64,000 nt of DNA from Gordonia sp. 'Campus' (lineage in GTDB: Bacteria; Actinomycetota; Actinomycetes; Mycobacteriales; Mycobacteriaceae): assembly GCF_022206305.1 (NCBI RefSeq), contig NZ_JAKOIW010000008.1, forward strand, positions 1 through 64,000, written 5' to 3'. The translations under genes were made by a program, and so were the position numbers. Each line of letters opens with the position of its first letter. Position 1 is the first letter of the stretch. The notes under the pieces were generated by a model. It was given only the letters and a program-made list of their open reading frames with translations, ran no database searches and was not told the origin of the DNA. Below are positions 1 to 10,400 of the stretch, in pieces.

Positions 1-34
1 GCCCCGACCCGCCCCTTACCTGACGCGACCCGCC

Positions 35-298
35 ATGCGCCGCACCGTGACGCCGGCGGCGTCGCTCGCGTTGACCACCGGCCTGATCTCCCTCCCGTTG
101 ACGCTCGCACTGGGCCTGGGCGCGGTGCTCGGGCTGGTCGCCGTCGTGTCCGGTGCCATTGCGATCCGGCAGGTGCGCAGAGCGCCCGCGGACCGCAAGG
201 GAACCGGTCGGGCCGTCACCGGCATCATCGCCGGCACGGGCAGCATGATCGTGGGCGGTCCGATCCTCTTCCTCGTGCTCTTGCTCGCCGGTCTGTAG
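35..298 (+). CDS. DUF4190-type small membrane protein (5' end uncertain)
   Basis: The product is a small integral membrane protein of unknown function. The 87 residues contain two hydrophobic segments, roughly residues 12-44 and 62-86. A short basic loop (IRQVRRAPADRKGTGRAV) joins them, which is the usual layout of DUF4190 proteins: two helices around a basic, Gly-rich hairpin. The ATG at 35 has no clear ribosome binding site. The frame is open without a stop to the left edge of the window, and the upstream codons read Pro-rich, as DUF4190 N-termini often do. The true start may therefore lie outside the window and the gene may be 5' partial. It converges on the NRPS locus and shares the bidirectional terminator at 340-372. 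Nothing ties it to peptide synthesis; it is probably an unrelated neighbour. Confidence 0.65.
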   Translation: MRRTVTPAASLALTTGLISLPLTLALGLGAVLGLVAVVSGAIAIRQVRRAPADRKGTGRAVTGIIAGTGSMIVGGPILFLVLLLAGL

Positions 299-339
299 AC
301 GCGGCTGGGCGCCGAGGGCCGGCGACAACACAGACAAAG

Positions 340-372
340 ACGACGAGACCCGCCGATGGCGGGTCTCGTCGT
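340..372. terminator. Bidirectional intrinsic terminator between convergent genes
   Basis: A perfect 15-bp inverted repeat (ACGACGAGACCCGCC at 340-354 and its complement at 358-372) surrounds a 3-nt loop. Read on the minus strand, the stem is followed by a T-rich run (CTTTGTCTGTGTTGT), which fits an intrinsic terminator for the NRPS/mbtH/small-ORF transcripts. It lies between the stop codons of two convergent genes (298 and 440), so it can serve both. Stem and position are seen directly; termination is inferred. Confidence 0.85.
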
Positions 373-439
373 AGGTGGGTGCAGTAGTCCAGTCGAGCAC
401 CTGACTCGGCGTGAACCGGGTCGAAGCGCTCAGGCCCGG

Positions 440-754
440 CTAGCTGACGGCGCGCAGGCGCGGGCGGACGGAGGCGACTTCGCCGCGTTCCCGGCCGAGC
501 CATGCGTGGATCTCTCCGATGACCTGGAGACGGGCATCGACGGGGTCGATGTCCACGAGCGACGGCATGCAGTGCATCAGCGCGGCGTAGAACGCCGAGG
601 AGTCCGACATACCGAACTCGGAAAGCACGGTTCCGTAGTCTTCGACGCGATCGGCGAGTTCACCGTAGGTGAGGGCCTCATCGCCCAGCCGCACTGCGGT
701 CAGATGGGGCGTGATCGCCCCTCGAGTCTGGATGTCGTCCAGTAGCTGGTCCAT
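440..754 (-). CDS. Stand-alone truncated A-domain-like small protein (104 aa)
   Basis: Residues about 14-45 resemble the extreme N-terminus of an NRPS adenylation domain; GDEALTYGELADRV matches the FGDREVSYAEFAARV type seen throughout the locus. The protein then changes into a helical, roughly 50-residue tail and stops. All catalytic A motifs are absent (no TSGSTG-PKG, YGPTE or GK lysine), so it cannot activate an amino acid. The same two-part layout occurs at the C-terminus of NRPS1 and the N-terminus of NRPS2; FYAALMHCMPSL here parallels LTTALMSLLPGL in NRPS1. The ATG at 754-752 is preceded by GGGAAGG with about 9-nt spacing, a convincing ribosome binding site. It is the last gene on the minus strand before the terminator and is separated from mbtH by 302 bp holding possible control sites. 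A docking or partner role with the NRPS proteins is inferred; the function is unknown. Confidence 0.7.
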   Translation of the reverse strand: MDQLLDDIQTRGAITPHLTAVRLGDEALTYGELADRVEDYGTVLSEFGMSDSSAFYAALMHCMPSLVDIDPVDARLQVIGEIHAWLGRERGEVASVRPRLRAVS

Positions 755-1056
755 GATTTACTGCCTTCCCGCCCGTGGAGCGTCGATCGCAGTACCCGCG
801 CCTCCCCTGACCCGGGCCCTCTACGATCCTTCAACCCAGTGTGCCCTACCCCACTCGGCTAGCAGAACACTGGTTCAACATGTGTGGGATATTCCACAAC
901 ATTTCTCGTAACAATGCACATCTTCATGTTACGGCTGTGACTGCAGTTGCGACAGGGGCTCAGTAGGCCGGTTCTTGACCTGTTACCCATGCGCAACTCT
1001 CCCGACATTCGAGGCAATCCGTGCGCGTCGCCCGAATCCGTCCTCGCCGGGACGGA
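755..1056. promoter_or_regulatory. 302-bp intergenic region with an A+T-richer pocket and two dyads
   Basis: No gene is supported here. Around 875-935 base composition drops to about 40% G+C in an otherwise very GC-rich window. The pocket holds a near-perfect 16-bp palindrome at 883-898 (TGTGGGATATTCCACA, one mismatched pair) and a second dyad at 907-933 (CGTAAC and GTTACG arms, extended by ATG/CAT with a one-base bulge). A possible minus-strand promoter for the 104-aa gene would have a -35 TTGTTA at 914-909 and a poor -10 TATCCC at 891-886, overlapped by the palindrome. The arrangement looks like an operator-controlled separate promoter for the small gene, but this is inference. Confidence 0.45.
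883..898. promoter_or_regulatory. Candidate operator palindrome
   Basis: The 16-bp sequence TGTGGGATATTCCACA pairs at seven of eight positions about its centre. It sits in the A+T-richer pocket upstream of the 104-aa gene. This is the size and symmetry of a site for a dimeric repressor; I do not recognise the regulator. Confidence 0.4.
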
Positions 1057-1057
1057 T
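1036..1057 (-). terminator. Hairpin directly after the mbtH stop codon
   Basis: ATCCGTCC (1036-1043) and GGACGGAT (1050-1057) form a perfect 8-bp stem with a 6-nt loop. On the minus strand it begins within the mbtH stop codon. No U-rich tail follows, so it may be a tail-less (I-shaped) actinobacterial terminator, an RNA-stabilising stem, or an attenuating element between mbtH and the 104-aa gene. Confidence 0.45.
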
Positions 1058-1284
1058 CAGGCGTCGGTCTTCTTGTCGGCTTCCATGGCCTCGATGAGGC
1101 TCTTCGGCCGGAGGTCGGTCCAGTTCTGCTCGACGTACTCCAGGCACGCTGCGCGGCTGTCCTCGCCGAAGACCTTCGTCCAGCCGGCCGGGATGTCGGC
1201 GAACGTCGGCCACAGCGAGTGCTGGTTCTCGTCGTTGACGAGTACGTAGAAGCGGCCGTCCTCGTCGTCGAATGGATTCGTCAT
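1057..1284 (-). CDS. mbtH: MbtH-like NRPS chaperone
   Basis: MbtH-like proteins bind the N-terminal subdomain of NRPS adenylation domains and support their folding and activity. The 75-aa length is typical. The family signature is clear: [19 protein letters not shown] at residues about 17-35, followed by [17 protein letters not shown] and W-DLRPKSL. The ATG at 1284-1282 is preceded on the minus strand by GGAGAAAGGA with 6-7 nt spacing, a strong ribosome binding site. It follows NRPS3 after 138 bp on the same strand and is probably cotranscribed, serving the 17 A domains upstream. A hairpin follows its stop codon. I see no anomalies. Confidence 0.97.
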   Translation of the reverse strand: MTNPFDDEDGRFYVLVNDENQHSLWPTFADIPAGWTKVFGEDSRAACLEYVEQNWTDLRPKSLIEAMEADKKTDA

Positions 1285-1422
1285 GTGCGTCCTTTCTCCG
1301 TCGGCGCGGCGACTGGGTCACCCACCTGCTGTTGTCGTGCCGGGCCGTCTCGGTGAGCGGCCGGTTCACTGCTTTCGTCAGAACCTAGCTGTTGTCTTGT
1401 CGATCATGTCACGCGATGCCCC

Positions 1423-4400
1423 TCATTCCGGGACATCCTCGCCGGTCAGCGGCCGCGGTCCACCTCCTCGAGACGGTTCGTGGGCGTCCACGGTGCGGCT
1501 CGACTCGTCGGCTCGCGACAGCTGCGCGTCGAGCGCCGGGCCGACCACGGCGAGTGCGTCCGCGTTCGCCATCCCGAGGTGGTGGGTGGCGACGTCGACG
1601 TTGTCGATGGAACCGGTGACGAACGGACGCCAGGCCGCTGCCAGCGCGGCCGGATCGTCCTTGTCCTCGGTGGCGGTGAACACGTGGATGTCCCCGGCGT
1701 ACACGTCGGGCCGATAGTCCAGCACGACCTGCGTCGACGACTCGAAGCTGTCCATAATCCGCTCCACCTGGTCCTCGGCGAGCAGACCCATACCCGAGAT
1801 CTGTTCGCGGATGATCGCGGTGACCTCCTCGCCCGTGGACGCCTGGACGTCGTCACCGAGATCGAACAGATCGCGCCACCCGCCGAGCACGTCGACGACC
1901 GTGGACGCATCCGGCTCGATGGGCGCTGTCGTCTCGGCCGTGTCCGGGGCCTCCGTGGCGGCCCCCGACGCGGTGGGCTCAGACGCGGTGGGTTCAGGCG
2001 CGGTGGGCTCGCCGCGCGGTCCCTCGTGTCCGACAACGATCGGCTCGTCCTCCGGCCGCGAATCCATGATGCCCAGGTACGCGACGTCCTCACCCAGTTC
2101 GACCAGGTGTGTGGCCATGGCGTGGGCGATCACGCCGCCCACCGACCAGCCGAGCAGATGATAAGGACCGTGTGGCTGGACCCGACGGATCTCCTCGACA
2201 TACCGTCGCGCGAGTTCGCGGGCATCGGTGACGCTGGGCTCTCCGGTGACCACGTGCGGGTCCTGCAGACCGAAGATCGGGCGATCTCGCAGATGGGGCG
2301 CGAGGCCGCCGTAGAACCAGGCCAGTCCACCTGCCGGGTGCACGCAGAACAGCGGCGGCCGGGTCCCCTCCCCGCGCAGGGTGATCACGACGTCGCTGCT
2401 GACGTCGTTGCCCTCCGCGACGCGGCGCGCGAGACCCCGGACCGTGGGCTCGTTGAACAACCACCCGAGTTCGATGTCGAAGCCGTTGCGCTCGCGGAGC
2501 AGGGCCGCCACCCGCGTCGCCGACAGCGAGTTGCCGCCCAGGTCGAAGAAGCTGTCGCGCGCACCGATCCGCTCCACACCGAGGATCTCCGCGTAGGCGT
2601 CGGCGATGGCCTGCTCGACCGGGGTGGCCGGCTCGACGAACTCCTCGGCGACGATCTCGGGACGTGGCAGCGCAGCCCGGTCCAGCTTGCCGACCGGGGT
2701 CAGCGGGAACTCGTCGACCACCGTGATCGAGGCCGGGACCATGTGTGCAGGCAGCCTGCGGGTGAGCAGCCCGCGGACCTCGTCGACATCGATCCCGTCG
2801 CCGGTCACGTACGCGGCGAGCGACGACGGCGACGAACTCGGCTCTCCCGATGCCCCGACACCGAGCACGACCGCGGAACGCACACCGGGAGCCGAGCGCA
2901 GCACGGCCTCGATCTCGCCCAGTTCGATGCGCAGTCCGCGCAGCTTGACCTGGTCGTCGCTGCGGCCCGAGTACTCCAGGGTGAGGCTGCCCGACGCGCT
3001 CTCGCGCCAGCGCACGACGTCGCCGGTGCGGTACATCCGCCGTCCGGCGCCCGCGTACGGGCTCGCGACGAACCGGGACGCGGTGAGCCCTGGTTTGTCG
3101 AGATATCCGCGGGACAGCGCGGACCCGAGAACGTAGAGCTCACCCGCGACGCCGACCGGAACCGGCCGCAGGTGCGCATCGAGGACGAGGAACTCGACAC
3201 CGGGCAGCGGACCGCCCAGGCGGACCGGGTCGCCCGGCACGGCGCGCTCACCCACCGCCACCATGATCGTCGTCTCCGTGGGGCCGTACCCGTTGTGCAT
3301 CCTGGTGGACGGCGACCAGGCGTCCATCACCGACTGCGGCACGGCCTCGCCGCCCACCGAGACCGCCTGCAGACTCGGCAGGGTCGACGGATCCAGCGTC
3401 GAGAGGACCGACGGCGTGAGGAAGGTCGTCGCGATCTCGTGCTGCCGGATGAAGTCCTGCAGGGCCTCGCCGCCGACCGCGGTCGCGGGCCGGTAGACGA
3501 GGGTGCCGCCGTTGACCGTCGCGAGAAGGTACTCGAGCACGGATGCGTCGAAGCTCGGCGATGCGAAACCGAGGACCACCACGCCGTCCTCGGTCTCGAG
3601 GGCGCGGGACTTCGCCAGCGCGAAGTTCCGCAGGCCCGAGTGGGACACAGCGACGCCCTTGGGCCGACCGGTGGACCCCGACGTGTAGATCACGTAGGCG
3701 ATGTTGTCGGTCCGGACCGGGCCCGACAGTTCCGCCGGCTCGATCTCGGCGTCCGGTGTGGCGTCCACCCCGGCCGCGATCTCCGGCTCGTCGAGCCGTA
3801 TCCAGTCGAAGCCCTCGTCGGGCAGTTCGCCCACCGCGGTGATCGACAGTCCGAGCCGGGCGCCCGAGTCCTCGACCATCGTCGCGACGCGTTCGGCGGG
3901 ATAGTCCGGGTCGATCGGCACGTATCCACCGCCGGTCTTGGCGACGGCCCAGATCGCGACCAGGAGGTCCACCGACCTCGGAATGGCGAGGGCGACCAGG
4001 GTCTCCACGCCGACCCCGCGTTCGATCAGCCAGCGCGCGAGGCGATTCGATCGCGCGTGGAGCGCGGAGTAGGACAGGGTCGCACCGGTCGCGTCGACCA
4101 CGGCGGTGCGGCGGCGGAATCGCGTTCCCGCCGCGCTGAAGAGCTCGCTGAGCAGCACCGGCTCGGCGGCCGCTCCGGTCTGCACCGGCAGCAGACGCTC
4201 CGCCTCACCCTCGAGGAGGATGGACGCCGCGGCCACCGGCTCCCCGGGACGCGCGGTCAGGGCGTCGAGCAGGCCGACGAGGCGCGCGGTGAGCCCGGTA
4301 GCGGTCGATTCCTCGAAGAGGTCGGTGGCATACTGCAGCGCCGCCGACCACGGGCGCCCGGCCTCCGACCGGGACACCGAGAACAGCAGATCGACCTTCG

Positions 4401-7400
4401 CCGGTACCTCGCCCGGGTCGAGCGGGGTCACCGAGACACCACCGAGATCCGCGCCGAGATGCGTGCCGGCGAGCTCGGGGACCGCGTTCTGGTCGAGCGT
4501 CAGCCAGACCTGTGTCAGCGGCGCGAACGCCTCGGACCTGGTCGGGTTGAGTCGGTCGACGAGCGTCTCGAACGGCACGTCGGCATGGGCGAACGCATCG
4601 AGATCGACCGTGCGGACACGTCCGAGGACGTCGCCGAACGTGTCGCGCGGTGCGTGCGCGGTCCGGAGCACGAGCGTGTTGACGAACATGCCGACGAGAG
4701 GGTCGAGCACCTCGGCGCCGCGGCCCGCGACGGGCGTGCCGACGGCCACGTCGTCGGTGCCCGCCAGATCGGAGAGCAGCACCGCCAGGGCGGCGTGCAT
4801 GACCATGAACGGGGTGACGCCGTACTCGTCGGCGACGGTGTCGATCCGTCGGGTGGTCTCGGCGGGGATCGTGAACGACACCCGCGCTCCGCGCTGCGAC
4901 GCCACCGGCGGCCGCGGACGGTCGGTCGGCAGCTCCAGCAGATCCGGCATCCCGGCCAGCTGTGCGGTCCAGTAGGCGAGCTGGCCGCCGATCGCGGACG
5001 ACTCATCGTCGACGTCGCCGAGCACCCGACGCTGCCAGATCGCGAAGTCGGCGTACTGCACCGCGAGCGGTTCGAACCGCGGCTCGGCGCCGGCGGCTCG
5101 TGCCAGGTAGGCGGTGGTGAGGTCGGCGACCAGCGGCGCCAACGACTCTCCGTCGGAGGCCACATGGTGCAGGACGACCGCCAGGACGAACTCCCGCGAG
5201 CCCGCGTCGTCGCCGCCGATCTCCAGCAGCCGGGTCCGGACCGGCCAGTCGACCGCGAGGTCGAAGCCGGTGGTGACCGCGTCGAGCACGACCCGGCCCC
5301 AGTCGTCCGGACCGGCGGTCGCGTACTCGTGGTCGAGCCTCGACGGGATGTCGGCGACACCGGCGATGAGCTGTACCGGTTCGCCGTCGATCTCCGGGTA
5401 GGTCGTGCGCAGCACCTCGTGCCGCGCGACCACGTCGGCGATCGCGGCACCCAGCGCATCGGGGTCGAGGTCGCCGCGCAGGCGCAACACCGCGGGGATG
5501 TTGTACGCCGCGAGGGACGGATCGAAGCGGTTGACGAACCACATCCGCTGCTGCGCGTACGACAGCGGGATGCGGTCCGGGCGAGGACGCACGGCGACGA
5601 CGGGTGCCAGCCCGCCCCCGCGCCCGCCGAGACGCTCGGCGAGCAGGCGGGGGGTGGGCGCCTCGAAGACGTCGCGCACCGTCACCTCGACGCCGAGCGC
5701 ATCAGAGACACGCGCCGCGGCCCGCATGGCCGACAGCGAGTTGCCGCCGATGTCGAAGAAGTTCGTCGTGGCGCCGACGTTCTCCGGCGACATCGACAGC
5801 AGTTCGGCGAAGACCGCGGCCACCGCGGATTCACGCCCGCCGACCACCGGGACCACGGCCGCCGCGTCGACAGTCGGAGCGGGCAGTTCCTGACGCACGA
5901 TCTTTCCGGCACTGCTGAGCGGCATCTCGTCGAGCAACACCCACATGCCGGGTCGCATGAACTCCGGCAACGCTTGCGCCACCGAGTGTTTGACGGCGTC
6001 GAGATCGACGTTCGCCGGGGCGAGGTAGGCGACCAGCTGCTGGCCGGCGGGTGTCTCGACGACCGCCGCCGCCGCATGGACCACCGCGGGTGCGGAGGTC
6101 AGCGCCGACTCGATCTCCCCCAGCTCGATCCGCTGACCGCGCAGCTTCACCTGGAAGTCGGTGCGGCCCTCGTATTCCAGTTCGCCGTCGGATCGCCATC
6201 GGACGAGGTCACCGGTCCGGTACAGCCGGCTGCCCGGCGCACCGTAGGGGTTGGGGACGAAGCGTTCCGCGGTCAGGGCCGGACGGGAGGTGTAGCCGCG
6301 GGCCAGCTGGAGCCCGCCGAGGTAGAGCTCTCCGGTGAATCCCGGGGCCACCGGACGCAGGCGGTGATCGAGGACCAGCGCGGTGGTGTTGGCCACGGGC
6401 CGTCCGATCGAGACCTCGTCGCCGCCGACCCGGGCCACCGTGGCGTAGATGGTCGCCTCGGTGGGCCCGTACTGGTTGCTGATCGGCGCGTGCGGGATCC
6501 GTTCACGGACCGTCCGAGCGACGCTCCCCGGCAGCGCCTCGCCACCGGTGTGGAGGAAACGCAGTCGCGAGAGCTGCTGCAACCGAGCGGGATCGGCGAC
6601 CTCGGTGAGAACCGCGAGCATCGACGGAACCAGGGTCGCCGAGGTCACGCCGAAGTCGGCGAGGTAGCGCAGTACCGCGACCGGGTCCCGGTGTTCGCCG
6701 GGGGCCATGACGACGAGGCGCCCGCCCGAGAGCAGGGGCCGCAGGATCTCGCCGACCGACGGGTCGAAGGTCAGCTCGAGGACCTGGAGGAACACGTCGC
6801 CGGGGCCGAATGAGTAATCGGCGCGGTCGTGTTCGAGATGCGAACGCAAGGTGGTGTGTCCGACGGTGACCCCCTTGGGGCGGCCGGTCGAACCCGACGT
6901 GAAGATCGTGTACGCGGGGTTGTCTCCCGCGACCGGCGCCCGGCGTTCGGACGGGGAGAACGGCTCGACCCCGGTCGCGGCGGGCCCGGTTCCGACGGCC
7001 TCGACGTGCACTCCGGCGTCGAGCGCGTCGATCCCCGCGGGCCGGTCTCCGTCGGCGATGAGCACCGCGGCGACCTCGGCGGTGCGGGCGAGGTAGTCGA
7101 TGCGGTCGGCGGGCGCCTGCGGGTCCATCGGGACGAACTGGCCGCCTGCGACCAGCACCGCGTGGACGGCGACGATCATCTCCACCGAACGCGGCATGCA
7201 GACGCCGACGGCGACCTCGGGACCCACCCCCAGCTCGACGAGCCGGCGGGCGAGAACACTGACGCGCCTGCCCAGTTCGTCGTAGGTCAGCGAATCCGAG
7301 GCGGTCGCCACGGCGACGTCGGACGGCGATGCCGCGACACGCTCGAGGAGCAGGTCGGCGACGTGCGTTCCGGAAAGCGCGAGGTCCGGACCGGACGACC

Positions 7401-10400
7401 ACGTGTCGAGCAGGGACTCGTCGTGTCCGGACATCGCCGGGATGTCGGCGATGCGCGCCTGCGCGTCCTCGGCGATGGTCTGCAGGATGCGGATGAGCGA
7501 ACGCGCGAAGACCGCGATCTCGTCGTCGTCGAAGGCGTCCGGCAGATACGTCAGACGTACCGCGATGCCCGCCGCACTCGGCGAGGTCGCGAGATTGAGC
7601 GGGTAGTGCGTCGCGTCGGACACCTCGACGTCGCGGATCGCCAGTCCCACCGCGGCATTGGCTGCCCCGCCGGCCAGCGAGTCGTTGTCGACCGGGTACG
7701 ACTCGTGGACGGTCAAGGTGTCGAACAGCGCGGGCCGGCCGACGTGCGTGAGGATCTCGGGCAGGCCGATGTGCTGATGGTCCAGGACCGCCGTCTTGTC
7801 GGCCTGCAAGCGGCCGAGGACCTCGGCGATCGTGGCGTCGGGATCCACGTCGACGACGGCGGGCAACGTGTTGATGAACAGCCCCACCATCGACTCGACG
7901 CCGTCGAGGCCTGCGGGACGGCCGGACACCGTCTCGCCGAACGTCACCACCCGGTTGTCGGTGAGCCGCGACAGCAATACGGCCCACGCCAGTTGCAGCA
8001 CGGTGGCCACGGTGGACCCCGACTGCCGCGCCGTGCGTTCGAGGCCGGCGACCAGGCCGGTGTCGAGTACCCAGCGGTGTTCACGCGGAAGATGTTGTGT
8101 CGCCGAGTCTCCGGTCTCGGAGTCGACGGATGTGCCGGTGAGGCCGGGGGCCACGAGCGTCGGGCTGTCCACGGGGGCCAGCACCCGCGCCCAGGCCGCG
8201 AGCCCGGCCGCGACGTCGGTCTCGGCGATGCGCGCGAGGTAATCGGCGAAGTCCGTCCGCTGCGCGGCACCCTGACCGGTGAACGGGCTTCCGGTCGCAT
8301 ACAGCGCGAGCAGGTCGGCCAGCACCAGCGGGCCCGACCATCCGTCGAACAGGATGTGGTGGTTGGTGATCACCACGCTCGAACCCTCCGCGTGGCGCAC
8401 GATGACGGCGCGCAACAGCGGCGGATCGGCCAGATCGAACGGTTCGGTGCGCTCGGCTGCGGAGATCTCCTCGACCTGTGCCCGAACCTGCGCTTCCGTC
8501 GACGCGGGAACGTCGACGACCCGCCAACGAAGTGGGACGGTGGGCGGCACGACCGTCACCACACCCCCGCTCGGCACGCGCACGAAACCGGACTTGAGGG
8601 TGCGGTGATGATCGAGCAAGGACACCACGGCACCGCGCAGCCGATCGAGGTCGACATCGCCCTCGAGATGCAGGACCGCTTGCGTCACATAGACATCGAC
8701 TTCGTCGTCGCCGGCCAGCTGCGACTGGAAGTACAAACCACGCTGCAGCGGTGACAACGCCCAGATCTCGGCGCCCGGGAATCGTTGCGCCACAGCGTCG
8801 AGATCAGCCTGCGTCACGTCCGCGCCGGGTACGTCCGACGGCGACGGGCCGACATCGGCCCCCTCCCCGACGATCCGCACGAGCTCGGCCAACTCATCGG
8901 TCCACCGCGCGGCGATGTCGCCGGCATCGGCGTGCGACAGGATCGCCTCCGGGAACTGCAGGTTGGCCGACAACACGCGACCGCTCGATGACGCGCCGGT
9001 GCTGGCGTTGATGGTCAGGACGCTCATCGCGGCGACACCCGGTGACACCGTGGCCGGCAGGAACGGCGCGTCGGGAGCCGGCAGGAAGGCGGTCGTCGAG
9101 GCGTCCGCTGCCGACGTGGCACCCGACTGTGCCGCATCCGACTGTGCCGCATCCGACTGGGGGGACACCGACTGGGCGGTCGACGTCTGGCCCGCACCGC
9201 TCGTCGCTCCCCGTGTGCCGAGGTAGTTGAACGCGATCGACGGCAGCGGTCGCGAATGGAGTTGCGCGGCAACTTGATCGACTTCATCGGCGGCATACCG
9301 CAGCAACCCGTATCCGATACCGTTGCCCGGCAGGCCGAGTCGTTCTTCCTTGGCCGCCTTGACCGCGTGCACGGCGTCGTCGGCCGGGTCGATCAGGAGG
9401 GGCGCGAGGGAGGTGAACCATCCGACCGTGCGGGACAGGTCCGCGCGACGCGGGTCCTCGCCGTCGAGAAGCACCTCCTCGTATCGGCCGTGACCCTCGG
9501 TGAGGACGGTGACCGGCGTCTCGTCGACGATCGCACGGTCGCGCTGCCACGACCGGACGGCCCGGGCCAGCGCACCGATCAGCACGTCCACGACCGATGC
9601 CGAGAACGCCTCGGGAACAACGGTCGTCAGCGGTTCGGCGATCGCCGGGTCGATGCGGTGCACGAGGGACGACAGGGTGCCGTAGCGGTCACGATCGGGA
9701 TCGAGCGGAGCACCGAAGTCGGTGGTCGCGGACGGCGAACGGTCCAGCCAGTACCGCGCTTCCCCGGCCCGCGCGCCGAGCTGCCCGGCGAGCGCGGCCT
9801 GCCATGCGCGCTGAGAGGTCTCCTCGGCACGGACCGCCGCGGGTTGCCCGGCGGCCAGCTGGGCGTGCACGGTCAGCAGATCCTCGATGAGGATCGGCCA
9901 GGAGACCGCGTCGACGCCGAGGTGGTGGACGACGAGCACGATACGACCGGCGCCGGCGGGATCGGAGACGATCGTGGCGGCGACGAGACGTCCGGCAGCC
10001 GGGTCGAGACGCTGCGCGGCCTCGGCGTGGGCGGCGGTCACCGCCGCGGTGAACTCCGTTGTGCCCGCCGGGGAGTCGACCGAGAGGGTCGCGATCGACG
10101 CGTCGGCGTCGAACGGTGTTCCGGTGGTGAGGGTCGCGCCGCGGTCGTCCATCTGCAACCGCGCGGCGAGCATGGGATGGGCGTCGACCACGGCGCCCAG
10201 CACCTCACCGAGATGCGCGACGGTGAGGCCGGCCGGGGCGGTGAGGACCATCGACTGGTTGAAGTCGGCGAGATCGGCGGGGGTCCGCGCTGCGTCGACG
10301 AGCCACGACACGATCGGCGGCAGGACGACATCACCGGTCTCGACGCCCTCGGGTTCGGCGAGCATCGGCGGCCGGGCGTCGCCCGCCGCGGCCACCCGTG

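Noticed and set aside
440..754. The 104-aa protein as an amino-acid-activating enzyme
   Set aside because: It has only the first part of an A domain and none of the ATP- or substrate-binding motifs.
907..933. Intrinsic terminator between mbtH and the small gene
   Set aside because: The stem is interrupted and neither side has a T-rich tail; a regulatory dyad is more likely.
1285..1422. A hidden gene or promoter between NRPS3 and mbtH
   Set aside because: Only the mbtH ribosome binding site and a weak GC stem near 1341-1363 were seen; there is no coding potential or promoter-like pair.
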